DNA from: Malania oleifera
Lineage: Eukaryota; Streptophyta; Magnoliopsida; Santalales; Ximeniaceae
Length of the DNA stretch: 64,000 nucleotides
Assembly (NCBI RefSeq): GCF_029873635.1
Contig: NC_080420.1
Span: 35,176,231 to 35,240,230 of the forward strand
Direction of reading: 5' to 3'
The notes under the pieces are model-generated. The model was not told the DNA's origin, did no database searches, and saw only the letters and a program-made list of their open reading frames with translations. The number at the start of each line of letters is the position of its first letter. Within the stretch, counting starts at the first letter, position 1. The position numbers and the translations under genes were made by a program. Shown here piece by piece: positions 22,701 through 36,400 of the stretch.

Positions 22701-25700
22701 GTATTGACTAGCCCTCGCCCCGTAATCTATTTTCCCTTTTACCCCCATTGTTCTGGCCCTTTGAAACCCTAAGCATCTTGCTCGTACTAGAAGCTCATGG
22801 GTGAACGTGCAACTGTGAAAACTGAGAGGAGGTGATTACCATCTGCCAACTGGATGCTTTGACCTATCATATGATTGAATTTGCAAGTGAGCTCGTCTCC
22901 TACATCATTTTGGTGGAGGAGGAGCTCGTGCAGGTGCTGAAGCTGATGGGGGTGCTGTGTGCTGCCAATGAAGGGGATGCAGCAAACTACTGTGGAGTCA
23001 TTTACAGATAGGCAGAAAACAGTGTGTTTATGAAGGTCCTTGAAAATGGTAGAGGCAGGTTTGTTTGCTTGCGGGAGGGTGATAGTAAGAACTCCCTCGG
23101 CATACGTATCCCTGAAGGGGACCGGAAGAAAGGGTGGAAGGATTCCCTTGCAGCCCTGCTGGAGCTATCATCAACCTTGACATAACATCCCACATCCATT
23201 AGTCGTGGTTGGCGATGCTCCGACTGTGGCTCTTCAAACATTCAGAAAGCTGAGGAGAAAATTGTAAGTTCTATCATGTTTCTTAGGTTATCATTGTGTC
23301 CCTCTTTCGCCGATGTGATCAGACAAACTCTGGTGACAAGGGTGGAGACTAGGAAGGAATTACCCTGTAATCAAAGGGATTGGGGAGGTGTCTTGCTAAA
23401 TACTGATCCTAATCCCATGGCAGGGTGAGGATGGGGCTAGAATGATCCTATGTTTGGAGAGGCTTTGGATTTGGAATTGTATTGGATTTGGAAAAGATGT
23501 AATATAAAATTTTATTAAAATTTGTCCAAATCCACTCAAATTCAAATCAAGGTCTGAAATCCATGCTCCCAAATGCAGTGTGAAAGTTTTCAAATTTTTT
23601 GAGGTGCCTTGGGGGCCTAGTGGCTCGACCAAAGCTGGGCTGGAAATTCAGAGGCCCAAGTCATCTGGGCAGAAGAAAACACAAGTTGTATGGGTCATTA
23701 AAAAGTGAGGGCCCAAATTTAGGGAAGGATGATGTTAAGACCCAAGCTCAGAAACACAGGAACCAAGGCCTGTGATTTAAATGGAGGAAGGACAACCATA
23801 ACAAGCTAAATTGGACGCATTGGCTGGGCAGAGATCAGAGGACAGCCTGATACCAGAAGAACCAGTGGCAGAGTGCTCTGTAAAGAGGTTTATACGATCA
23901 GGGAAAAACAAGATGTTAACTGCAATCGAGCTGATCCTTTAACTGCAACTACTACGGAGATGACAAACATGTTTTTAGAAGGGGATATGGAAGATGATCT
24001 GCTGTATGATTCAGAAGAAGAGATGGGGAATATGTGTGATTCAGAGAAGGAGCTCTTGGTTGATCAGATGAAAGCTGATTCTGAAAAGGAAGGCTTGAAT
24101 CAGTTATTTGAAAGTTTTGACGTGGATCTTGAAGAGGATGGAGCAGAAGAAGAGGCAATTTTGAAATTGAGTTGGAAGTCAATGGAGAGAGAAATTCTTT
24201 ATTTGAATCCTGGCTTTACACAAGCATGCACAAATTCTTCCAAGCTCAATTGTGACGGGGTTAAAGTTTTGAATAATGCAGCATTTTTGTCTTCTGACCC
24301 CGGCCATGGGTTCATGGGTTCAGTCCTTACCTTGCAGCTGATGTGGTTTTTCCATTTTGTGGTGTTGGGGGTGATCACAGTTATGGGGACCCTTGTTCAT
24401 CAAAAAGTAATATGTGCATTCTTCCCTTCCCTTAACCTCTGCCTTCTCCAGTAACTCTTTGCCATAGGGTGGATTCTACTGGGGGAGGGCTGTGATTGTA
24501 GCTCTAAGGGAGGTGAGAGAGACTGCCTAGACTTGCATAAACTCCTTGGAGACATGGGACTGGATTTACAAGAGAAGGAAGAGGAAAGTCCAGAAGGAGC
24601 TTAAAAATCTGGTGTTGACAATTAATTATAGGGGTGGATAAGGTTTTGGGAAGAGTGTGAGATTATGAGGATAGTCAATGGGAATGTTAATGATTTAGGG
24701 TGCATGAAGAAAAGGAGTTTGATAAAGGAGGTATTGGACAAGAATTTCTTGATATTATTCTTATCTAGGAAACTAAGCTAGAATCAATTGATGGGGGTGT
24801 AGTCAAGACTGTTTGGGGTGGGCATTGTAGGGATTGGAAATTTTTACCTTTGCATGGTGGGCATTGTAGGGATTGTGAATTTTTACCTTTGCATGGTGCT
24901 TCAGGGGGTATCCTTGTCCTATGGGATTCACACTTAATTTCTAAAATTAATTCTCTAAAGAGGGTTTTTTTTTTTTTCCCTTCCCGAAGTAAGAGGGAGG
25001 GGGTAGTGGTGGCTTTCTTTTGTCTAAAGGCCTTCTAGATCTGCTTTGAGGAGCTCTTTTTAGGAAGAGCTTTTGCTTTATCTTTGGCTTTTGCTCCCCT
25101 AGGTGGATGGTGGGAGGTGGCTTTAACGCAGTTAGGTTTCCTAGAAAGAAGAAAAGAGGGGGAGGCGTAAGAATTACTGTGGGTATGCTCAAGTTTGATT
25201 CATTAATTAGGGATTGTGGTTTGAGAGATCTCCCACGTGGAATGCTTTGTTCACATGGTCTATTGGGGGTGGGGGGTGGCAAGGGTAGTGGCTACTAGAC
25301 TGGGTAGATTTTGATTTTGCAGTGAGTGGGAGGATGAATTTCCCAATCTTTCCCAAATTGCACTTCCTTGGACTACTTCTGATCGCTTCCCTATTTTGTT
25401 GGAGCCAAGGTGTCATGGGGCCCTACCCCTTTCAGGTTTGAGAGTATGCAATTGAACCATGCGATGTTTAAGCCTTTGGCTAGGGATTCTTGGGTAGAGG
25501 ATTCAGAGAGGGGTTGGGAAGGTTTTAGATTGAAAATATGGAATAAGGAGGAGTTTGGAGACTTTAGAATTAGAAAATCTAGTCGTTTAGGAGAGTTGGT
25601 GGTCTTGGATAGAAAGGAAGGGGAGGTTATTCTTCTGAAATTAAGGAGGCAAGAAGAGTTCCACAATTAAAATTAGTTGGAAAAGGTAATGTTCTAGGAA

Positions 25701-28700
25701 ATGAGGTTATTTCTCTTTTTGTTTTTTCATAAGCCAGCTAATGGGAAAAAAAGTAAAAACTTGATTAGAGAGCTAGATAAGGGGGATAGGAGTGTTACTA
25801 ATGATCAATGTCTGATCGCATATGTTATCACTGATTTCTTTCGTAATTTGTATTCAAAGGAAGACCACAGTAGACTAATGATTGAGGGGTTAGATTGGAT
25901 CCTATTTGTGATGATCAAATGTGCTGGTTAGGATACCATTTGACAAGGAGGGAGTGGAGGGGGGGGGGGGGGGGTTGTTTTTGGGATGGATAAAGATAAG
26001 GCACCAGTTGCTTCTGTGTGACTGGTTGGTCATGGGTTCGAGTCCAAGGAAACCACCTCTTTACATAAAAGTAGGGATAAGACTACATACACTATGATGA
26101 TCCTTCCCCAACTCTTGCAAAGTGGGGAGCCCTTTATAGAGATTAGTCAAATATAGTCATTTATTTATTTTTTTTGTAGACAATGTGAGTAGTTCATTGG
26201 TCCCTTGGAATCTCCATCTCAAGAGAGCTCTAAACAATAAGGAGATGGTGGAGTTGTCTTCCTTCTTGTCCTTATTGAACAATTGCAACCCATCTGTAGA
26301 AAGGGATGTTTGTTCTTGTTCTCTGGATCAATCTGGGTTGTTTACTTGTAAATCATTGTATGAATTCTTGAACTATTTCAATTCTCCTTTTCCTCTCTAT
26401 CGTCTGATTTGGAAGGTCAAAGTTCCCCCAAAAATAAAAGCTCTTATTTTGTTGGTTGTGCATAACCAAATTAACACCAATAACTTGCTGCAGATTAAGA
26501 GACCTTTGAAGGCTCTTTCTCCAGATGTTTGCGTGCTCTGTTGTAGGAATTTTGAGACAGCATCCCATTTCTTTCTGCATCGTGATTTGTATGGAGGATA
26601 TGGAAGAAGATGTTTGGTACTATGGAAGCGAGTTGGGTTTTCCCCAATGTTACCTAGAACATGGAACGTTTTGGTTTGTCGAGTGGGAACAGGATCATGG
26701 TATACTGGTATGATGCATGTTCTAAAATGTGGAATGTTAGGGGTATACTTAATTGGATATATTGGTGAAAATAGTATAATGGCACTTGTATATTTGGGAG
26801 AGGATGTTGAGCTGTTTCTAAATCTAGAAGATATTTTCTGTTGTGGAATAGATATGGATTAATAATATAGAAATAGAATTAGAATGTGAGAATTCCCCAC
26901 ATTTACCTAAGAGAAAGTTATGTTATGTGAAAAATATTGAACACAAATTTTGGATCGTTAGATTTAGGGTTCCATAACTAAAATGTACCATGCTTTGGAA
27001 AGTTCATACAACATTTGGTTTGCAACGATGTTAGCGTTTTATGGTAACTATGGGTTTGCCATCTCATTTGCTGACTTTGGAAGAAGGATACAGCAGCTCT
27101 GTGGGAGAGTGGCAAATTTGCAGTATTATGGGGTATATGGCTGGAGTGTAATGCACGGATATTTCTGGGAAGAAGTTAAGTTGGTTACTGATGTGGGAAA
27201 AGATTTAGTGTATGACTATATGGCTTTTTTGTGGTGTGTCAGGTTTGGAATTTTTAGGGAAGCTAGTTTTCAGGATTTAAGGATTGGAGGAACTGGTTGG
27301 TTTGATTTTTGTTGTTTTAATTTTTCTTTTCCTGGCTTGAACCAGATTTTCTTCTGGAGATATCTTACTCTCCCTCCTTGTAAATTCTTTCCCTATTAAT
27401 GAAATTTCTTTTGCTATATAAAAAAAAAAATGAAATATCACTCTGATTACTAACAAGAAAACTGGAATAGGATCATTATGGGAACTGAGTAGACAAATGA
27501 AGACAAAGGAAAGCCCTTGAACATACACCTTCCCTTCCTACAAATCCTCTTTAAAGCAAACTCTTACACAATTGTCAATTTTTCATTCATCCAAGGAAAG
27601 AAAACCTTTCCTGATTGACATTAGTCCGAACATTAGCATTCCAACCATTCTGTTGAAGGCCAAAAATATTATGGATTACCTTATCTCAATGAAAATTAAG
27701 ATTCATTGAAAGCTAAGATTCTGTTCTAAGGTTGAGGCTTTTGTGTGGATGCCCATCCTCAATGCAACAACACCAACAATCTTTTTCAGATTAGAAGACC
27801 TTATCTGTGTCATGATTTTTTTGTGTAGTGTACTTCGCTGATGGTGTTACTCATGCTCGTCTTTCTATTCCTTCATTTGTGGCTTAAGATTTATTGAATA
27901 GGCTCTATAAATTATTTGGATAGTGTTGGGTGTGCTCTAGTTCTTTGGAGGATTTTGTGCTGATTGATCTGGGAGGTTTTGGGAGGCGTAAGGATTCAGG
28001 AGATTATAATGATGTGCAGATTTCACCCTTTTTTCTTTTTCTTCTCTCCAGAGCTTTGGTTAGAGAGAAATGCTTGCATTTTTCTTTCTCACACTTAGTC
28101 TCCTGCTTAGTGCGGGACAAGACAAGATTTCTTTTTAGCTTCACTGAGCTTTTTTTTTTGGGTTGTTTCAGCAATGTTGCTTTCTTTGATTTTTAAGCCT
28201 GATTTTTCTTTCTTTTTTTGTTTGTACGTATGTGTATATATATATATATGTATACATTTTCCTTCGTTTTGTTTTCTGTTTTGTGTAAGGAGGGTTTTTT
28301 TTTTCCTCGTATATTATTTCTTTTCTTAATGGAAAGTTCTTTTTTCTGTTAAAAGAAATTGGGTAATCTGTTTTCCTATCAGAGTAGTGTACTTAGTTTT
28401 GATTCTATAACTTGTTTTTGTGTTGTCTGATTTGTTTATTAAGTGGTGCTGGCCCAAAGGGTTAATGTTTTAAGAGTTGTTGAAAGTGAGTCAGCTCAAA
28501 TTGAAGTTAGCATGCTCATACAGAAACAAGTAAGCTCAAATGTGCATGACACAACTCGAGTTCTGAACATTCGTAACAAGTTTGATGATTTCTTCTTTAA
28601 ACCTGCATGTTTGGCAATTTTCACAGCTACTGTATTCTTGCAATGACTAAAGATTTGATCACGCTAAGATGTTTAAATTGAACATATCTAGGAGCAGATG

Positions 28701-31700
28701 CAAGACAGAAAAGGCAAAGATTTATCTATGTAGCTTAGGAATGCTTGGCTTATGAAAAATAAGGGATTTTAGGGTTTGTAACTATTGTAGAAAATGGAGT
28801 CAGGATTAGGGATGAATGAGGGCTATATTTAATTGGGATTTAATTGCAAGAACGCTGAAACATGATAGAACAGTAGCTGGAAGTTCTGTGCAGCAAAAAT
28901 TCTAAGAGTTTAGGTAGCCATGGTTAGGGTTTTATGGTGGTAAATGCATGAAAAATATTCTACAATTTTAAGGCTTTAATGGGTAGAAAGATATAGTGGT
29001 TTGGGTTGCAGAGAGTAGGAAAAGCAGAAGTTCAAATTGTTAATATTGTGCATGAACAGTTTCTAAGAAAAGGAGGAGAAAGTTCTCAGAAAAGCTAAGG
29101 GCTGAAATTTTGTTGATTATTACATGAAAAAATTGAGGCTCTTTCTTTTCTTGGTCGAACTTGTCTCTCAAAGTCGTTTTGTTCAACTGGTCATGGTGAT
29201 TGTGGCTGGTGGTTCTGATGAGGTTTGGAAAAGGGTTCAGGTCAAAGGCAAATCCTTTAATCTGAAATTGGAGAACGTTGGAGGAGGTAGATGTTTGTTT
29301 TTGTTTAGAGAAGAGTGAACTAGTGGATTAGAGTTTTGTTGGGGGCTGCTTGATGGGTGATTGTATCTCATCAGCGTTTGCTCAACTGAATCATTTCAGG
29401 CAAGATTTAGGAAGTTGGGCTATAGGGTGTTGCACTGGTGGACATGGAAAGGCAAGTTTTTGAAACTAGGGTGGGGCTTGAAAGGGAAGGGACAATCTGT
29501 TTTTGTTACCAGAGGTTTGAAGGGCATTCATTTGAGGGGTTTTGTTGCAGTGCTGAATCTAGGGGTGAGCATTCGGTTGGCTCGGTTAATTAACTAAAAA
29601 ATTTTGGTTAAAAAATGTCGTTAATCGAACCGACCGAAATTCCATATATAACCAAACTCAAAACCGACCGAATTGAATTTCTGTTAAATCGGTTAACCAA
29701 TTTTAGCCGATTTAATAATTTAATATATATAAATTATAGATTTTTAAAATGTATAAAATATAAATAATATTTATAATATATAAAAATAAATAAAGATTTA
29801 GTATATATATATAATATATAAAAAATTTTAATATATAATATATATAATTGTTTATTATTAATTTATACTATTCGGTTAACCGAAGTAACCGAACCCAAAA
29901 ATAGAACCGATAACTGAAAATAAAAATTCAATGAAAATGAAAACTGAACCGAGTCGAATAAGTTTTTAACTGAACCAAACCGACCGAATTTACTCGGTTG
30001 ATTCGGTTTTAACCAAATTATGCTCACCCCTAGTTGAATCGATTGTGGAATTTGAGAGATTGATGGTTCCTTTTCAAGAGGGTAGAAATGGTGTGAATTT
30101 TAAAAATGTTGTGAATTTAAAAAAAAAAAGAGGTCTTCCTTGGAGTAAGGAAATAGAGAACTTACAACCCAAGCAAGGACTAGAAAAAATCCTCAAAAGA
30201 AGGATAAAAAGTGGAAGAAAAATAAATATTTAACAAGAATTAACCAAGAAAACCCCGCTTTAAACCCTTTCCATCAAATTTCATCAAGCACTTCAAATTT
30301 TCTAGTTCTCCCTAGCCTTTCTTTGCCTTATTTTTACCACCATGAGTTGAACTTCGTTTCCTCCAGGATCAAACAACCACAACTCGAGCTTATTTGTCAA
30401 TTTTTGAGCTTCTAAATCCTTCATAGTAATTGCTCCACATGGATGGGGAGAATGCATTCCTTACCCTATTGCTTTTTGTCCATTACATCATCCTCAAAAA
30501 TAAAAATCCCCTCTAATCCTTCCATTGGCGATGTAGGTAGATGGAGGCACGTACGATATCCCCAAAGTAAGTTAGATGAGTTAGAATCACATCCATATAG
30601 ATCCTCAAACTCATCTATAAGCAACCTCCCCGTCACAATCAAACTCACTAATGATTTCACTGTCTGTAGACACCCCATTTTGTCTAGGGCCAATATATTA
30701 AAATTGTACAAATTTTATTCCAAAAAAAGTGCAAAAACAAAATACAAGAAAATGAAATACTGAGAAATAAATATTACATGGAAAATAAAAAAAATAGAAA
30801 AGGAAAGACAAAAATAAAGAGGTGGGCTAGCAATCTTCAGTCTTGAATTTAAACTTGCGAAGAGAGAAGAAAGAAATTAAACATGTGTGAAAAATGTGCA
30901 AAAATCAAAATTAGTGGTGATTGATAAAATTAAGTGTTGATTGATTAAATCAACATTAAGTTGATTGAATCCTAAGACCTATGAATAGAGGCTTCTGAAA
31001 CACATTCACACATAGACAGAGAGACATGCATAGAGAGAAATCGTATAGGAAATTGTTAAGAGTTCTAATCAAGAGTGAGTTATAGAGCTCGGGAATTGGA
31101 GATACTGTGAAGGAAAAAGAGGAATTCTAAAAGCTGCTGAAGGAATTCATGAGGTTAGGGGCAATTGCAGAGTTGAAGGAACCGAAGGTTTGAATTGTAG
31201 AAAAGAGGAATTCAAGAGATTCAAGCAAAAAGCCATAGTCAGAGAAGATTGAGGGTCTAACATTGAATTTGAAGACCGGAGGAGTGTGAAGACTGAGGTT
31301 GGTTTTCATTTTGTTCTTTTGTTTATTTTTTCTTTTAAATTGCACTAGTTTTGAAATTGAAATCTAGTGGTTTGAAATAAAAATCTTGTGTAAATTGAAA
31401 ATTTTGATCCAACCCATTGTCTTGGATCCGATCCATTATTTGGATAAGACCCGTTGACCCAAGATCCAACTCATTGACTTATGACCCATGACCCAATATT
31501 GGGATTCGACTTGAAAGGCTAAGACCTAGGTCCAACTTGGACTTGGGTCCACTAAATGCTAAACCCAACCCAAATAATTTACTTTAACCCCAACCCAATT
31601 AGTTAGTTTAAGCTCAGCCTAATTAGTTATCTTAAGCCCAAAGCCCAAATTGACTATTACCCGGCCTAGCATATAAAATCAATTCAAGCCCAAAAAATTT

Positions 31701-33423
31701 AATTTACTGGTCGTTTGGTTAACATGAAAATTTGGGAAAATTTTATCGAGAAAATTTAAACCAACCAGGAAATGATAAAAAGAAAAAAAAAGTGGGAGTG
31801 GGGGGGGTGGGGGTGGGGGGAGGACAAGGAACTTATCATTAGAGAAGCTTGGTTTGTTCTTGAAACTCCCTTCTTGCTTTAGATCTCAAAAAAAGAAGAC
31901 AAAATAAGGTTAGATAGCAAAATAAACAAAGTAGAATGAGAGAGTGTGAGATCTGAAGGAGAATGAGAAAAGAAAATCAGAGAAAGAAGAATGAGAGAGA
32001 AGATTAGAGAAAGAGGAAAGGAAAGAGAAAGAAGAATGAGAGACAAGATTAGAGAAAGAGGAAAGGAAAGAGAAAGAAGAAAGGAGAAGATTAGAGAGAG
32101 AGAAAGAAAGAGAGGATCTGTGAGGAGTCTTATAAAAATCTAGAAGAGAAGAAAGAAAAAAAAAAATAAAGAAATATCTTTGAGGAAAGAAGAGAAGAAA
32201 AAGAGGGAGAAGGAGGAGAGAGAAATAGAACGGAAGAAAAGAGATGGAAGAGGAAAAAATGTAGATATATTAATGGGTGGGACACGTGTCACTATTTGTA
32301 TGGTGACACGTGGCACAACCAGGGCTGCGCGTTCAGATAGTGACATGGCGTAATCTTGGCTGTCCGATCTATGTGTTTTCTGGATGACCGGATTGCTACC
32401 ATGTCCAATGTTTTAAAAGGCGAAAGCGTAAGGCGAGGTGTTTTACCCTCTGTGAGGTGAGGTGTAAGCCTTAAAGTGTCGAGGCATAAGCATTTTGGGA
32501 CTGTATTTTTTTAAATAATTGATAAATAAAATCAATTTATATATAGTAAAAAAATGAGAAAAATTTTAGAATAATGTAGAAAAAAAACATTATTTTTAAA
32601 TATCATATAGGCCAAAACATATTACAAATGGTTCCCATTAATTTTTAAATTTAAAAATTAAAAAGCTTACGCCTTCCCCTTTTAAAACATTTGTTTTTAT
32701 TATAAAAAGGGCCCAAAATTTTTACATTAAGCCCAAAATCTTGAAATCTAGGGCAAAATAGCTCCTAGCAGCTCTGTTCGACAGCGTTGGTGTTTAATTC
32801 TTCGATCAGCAGCAAGTCAGCAACCAGTGAACCCTTCAAGCACTCTCGTCTCCTTTTGGCTCTCCTCTACTCTAGTCGAGAGAGGAGAAGCTGCTTCGTC
32901 GAGAGAGGAATTGTCGCTGGAGAAATTGTTGAGAGAGAAGACGTTAGTGGAGGAATCGTCGAGAGAGAAGAAGCTTCCTCGAGAGAGGGAGGAAAGGGGT
33001 TTTAGTCTTCAGATTCAGATTTATGGGTACTTTTTTATTTTATTTTATTTTATTTATGTTTTAAATTAGGCACCCCGAAATGCGTACACCTTCCAATTTC
33101 AGGTGTAAAAGGAGAGTGTTTCCTCCCGAAGCGTACGCCTTTTAGGCTTTTTGCCTTTCCACTTACGCCTTAGGGCGTTTTAAGCCCAAAACGCATCAAA
33201 GCGTGCCTTGAGGTGCGCCTTACGAACACCTTTTAAAACACAGGCCACGTTAGCAATCTGTGTCGAACTTTCAGAGCCGCTCAGAATCTGCCACGTGGCA
33301 GGTAGGGGTGGAAAAACGGGTCGAAACCCGACGGTTGACATGTGACCTCCGTCCGTTTAAACTAGGTTTGGGTTTAATACAAGTTGACCTGTTTATAAAT
33401 GGGTCAACCCGGACCCGAATATA

Positions 33424-33464
<41 letters not shown>

Positions 33465-36400
33465 AACCTAATCCAGTAACCCTACCCTCTTCCTCAGTCG
33501 ACAGTTGCTCGACTGCCTCGACTCACTCCGTCGCTCGATGCTCAGATTGCTCAATCCCTCAGGGCCTCACCTCAGAGCTCAGATCTCACTCCTCAGTCCT
33601 CACAGCCTCATTGCCTCAGCATCTCACCCTCAAGCCTCACGACCTCACCTCACCTTGCCCTCTCCGGCTCTCCCTTAGTCGGCAGTCGCTCTCACTCAGT
33701 TCCTCACCGCAGTCGCAAAGTCCCCGAGTCTGCAATCGCTTTGTAGTTTGATTTTGTAAAGGATGAGGTTCTCCGGTTTGGTTTTATTTTTTGAGGCTTT
33801 AGGACGAATCGAACTAGTTGGTTCAGTTTTTGTTGTTCCAAGCTGATGGGTAACCCTCATTCCCCATTTCCCCAATTCCTCCAAACCTGAAACCCTGTTC
33901 CGGCTGTTTGGCCTTCGACTAATAGCAACAGGAGATGTTGATTGTTGCAGGCTTGTAGCGTTGCATACTGCTGCCATCGGCAATTGACAATTCTACATTT
34001 ATGTTAAATTTTTTTAGTTAGATGTTAATAAATAAAATGGAGTGCTTTTTTCTTTAAAAAAGTGTCATTTTTCTAATATAAAATGTTTAAAATAAATAAA
34101 TTATATTTTTAAACAAGTGACCCATTTATTAAACGGGCGTGTTTGGGTTTACCTATTAGTCACCCGTTAATAAACGGGTCAACTCGAACTCGAATCCGAA
34201 TCCGTTTAGACTCGACCGAACTCGGCATTTTAACCCGTTTTGCCACCCCTAGTGGCAGGGTGATGTCATGTTGACGTCACCCAGTGGCAAAAAATTCAAA
34301 AACAAAGAAAAATAAAATAGAGTTGCCATTGAATTAAATAAAAAAAAAGAGAAGGGAATAAATAAAGTGGGCCATGTGTCACCACTGTGGGTTGACACGT
34401 GGCCCACTAAGCCAAACTGGGTTGAGCTTGGTTCAGACTAGTTGAACCGGTCTGTTTTCTGAACCACTAGTTTTATTTATTTATTTTATTTTTAATTTTT
34501 AGTTGAATTTAAATTTTTGAAAATTGGGAAAAAATAATAAGAAAATAAAAAAAAATCAGGAAAAATATTTAAAAAAAAAAAGGAAAAATAAGCAAAATAT
34601 TTGAGTTAGCTTGACTCAAATTAAAAACAATGGAAAATAGAAAAACCAAAAAAAATGACAAAAAAGTCTTTAAAAATCCTAGAAAATTTTAGAAAAGTGT
34701 TGGAAAATTTCAAAAAATTTCTACAAAAATTTTGAAAAAAATTGGAAATGTTTTTAAATATTTTTTTTGCTTAAAATTTGATGATTTTACTTGATTTTTG
34801 GGTGTGTACATTCCAATGATTTAACAAAGGGTAAAGAGGCATTTCAGATCTCACCTATATTAGTTGCGAGGGGAGTTTATCTAATAAGATCCCCTTGTTT
34901 GGGGGTCTTATTAGACATTCCAAAATCGTATTGTGGTTGTCATCTTTCTTTTAATTTTATTTATTTATTTATTTGTTTATTTTAAAGGAAAATTACAAAC
35001 CATTATATTCAATTTAGGGATAATTTATGATTAATTATGTATCGTTTGTAGAACGGGTGTGCAAGGGGTGCTGATACCTTCCCCTCGCATAATTGAACTC
35101 CCGATCTCAACTCTGGTAAATGCAGACTGAGACTATTGGTTCTTTGTCCTAATATTAGTTTAAAATACCAATTAACGGGTAGTAATTAGGTGAACTAACC
35201 GCACTTAGGTAAATAACAGGTTAGTGGCGACTCCATTGAATTTCAATATTATTATTCCTCGCCGTTCCGAGCCTTTCTTTGGGACATTGTGACACTGTCA
35301 ATGTGGGACCCGTCCACTTATACTCCTTACCCTTGCTAACACTGTCACAGTGGAACCCTTTTGAATAGTTGGATCTTCCCCAGTACATAAATTTCCTTTT
35401 GTATGCCTCCTTAACACCAGAATAATTTGGCTTCTCTTCAAATTTGTTCTCATTTCAACACTCATATTTACTGCCTTCCGATGAGCATAAAACTTCTTGC
35501 CCATAAACTTACCAGAGTTGATTCCCTTATCAATAGATTTTTCCACCAAAACATCAGTTTTACCCCAAGTCTTGTCCACACAAGCATCTTGGTCCTTGGT
35601 TAAACCCTTCCTTTCAGCAGAAACCACTGGAGGTGCACTGGTTCTTTCCTCATCATGGAGTTCCTCTCCCACTAAAGGTCCAGAAACATCAACCAAACTG
35701 CAAGAGTTGTCTGAATGAGTCTGGCTTTTATCTGTTCTTGCCTTTCAAGGCTCACTACAATGATCTCTCTTTCCTGCGAAGAGGTGCAATAGGGTTCCAT
35801 GGTTTTACACTAGCATTATTTGGTGTACCATAACAGTTCTAATTTTGGTCCCAACATCTTTCTCCAATTGTGGTGGTGTGATAGTGGGTAAGAAGCAGGT
35901 GGCTGGAGGGCAGGAGGGTCCATGGTTGAGCTTCCAGCTGCATTGGTAATGGGAGAAGAGGATCTGTGTGAGTCTGGGCCTAGAGTTACCGGTTTATTTT
36001 TTTGGTACTGGGCTAGGCATTCTTCCCTTCAAGTTTGAATTAAGCAGGGTTGATAATCATCATTGGGTGTTGTAGTTGGGCTTTATGATGTGCAAAGTTT
36101 TGTACTACAAGCTTTAAAGAGATTTTTGATTGCTTTGGATTTGAGGATTAGTATGGATCAGGTGGTTTTGTGCCATTAATTTGAGCTCCAATGTTATTTG
36201 GTTTTGGAGTGTTATATAGGTGTTCCTTAAGGTGTAATCCTTGGTCTCTTCATTGCTGGGAGGTGGCTAAGGTTTCCAAGTGCTTAGATAGTTGGAGCTT
36301 GGAAAAGGCGTGGGGGGGGGGGGGAGGGGAAGGTGCTCTTTTTGCTCTAGATAGCCAAGTTACTTTTAGCTGAGGCTTGTCGTTTGGCTACACCTCATTA

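Larger units (their letters stand above)
22373..27432 (+). mobile_element. Plant L1-type LINE with internal deletion
   Basis: The borders are an 18-bp duplication, AAATATCACT(G/C)TGA(A/T)TAC, at 22355-22372 and 27433-27450 (16 of 18 identical), with an A-tract at 27419-27430. The 5' part carries ORF1 remnants (about 22392-23270). The endonuclease follows (GASGGILVLWDSHLISK near 24900, GGGFNAVRF near 25110). After the RT gap comes a zf-RVT zinc-binding domain (LFTCKSLYEF...WKVKVPPKIKALILLVVHNQ, 26330-26480) and the usual C-terminal stretch. The RT domain itself is missing between about 25955 and 26185. It is broken by stops throughout. Segment 26740-26990 does not look L1-derived and may be a further small insertion. 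Confidence 0.8.
30665..35294 (+). mobile_element. Solo LTR (Gypsy, Tat/Ogre-like) containing two hAT-like elements
   Basis: It starts TGTAGACACCCC and ends CATTGTGACA, flanked by CTGTC on both sides (30660-30664 and 35295-35299). Its 3' portion has phrases typical of large plant Gypsy LTRs (GGGGTGCTGATACCTTCCCC near 35067 and TTAGTGGCGACTCC near 35221). No gag-pol is attached. The total is 4630 bp; removing the hAT-like elements at 32409-33240 and 33303-34251 leaves about 2.85 kb. A TATAAAAATC at 32129 lies within a purine-rich stretch. It most likely arose by LTR-LTR recombination. Confidence 0.78.

Noticed and set aside
24818-24895. 39-bp repeat as a CRISPR-like or regulatory array
   Set aside because: Only two adjacent copies inside the L1 endonuclease region; a simple tandem duplication.
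26031-26045. GGTTCGAGTCC as part of a tRNA gene
   Set aside because: No cloverleaf arms, anticodon stem or acceptor pairing could be built. The downstream body fits a tRNA-derived SINE.
33260-33751. 163-codon open frame across the hAT-like element
   Set aside because: It crosses the insertion border and a (TA)n run read as YIYIYI, so it cannot be an old host gene. The interior is noted instead as possible captured sequence.
30665-34811. LTR with ends TGTAGACACCC and GGGTGTGTACA
   Set aside because: The inverted ends look acceptable, but the sequence after 34811 still carries typical LTR phrases, and only the end at 35294 gives a matching target duplication (CTGTC).
35298-35696. 132-codon minus-strand open frame next to the solo LTR
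   Set aside because: It is charged but has no domain I recognise, and it runs to the insertion border of the solo LTR. Possibly an L1 ORF1 piece, but not supportable.
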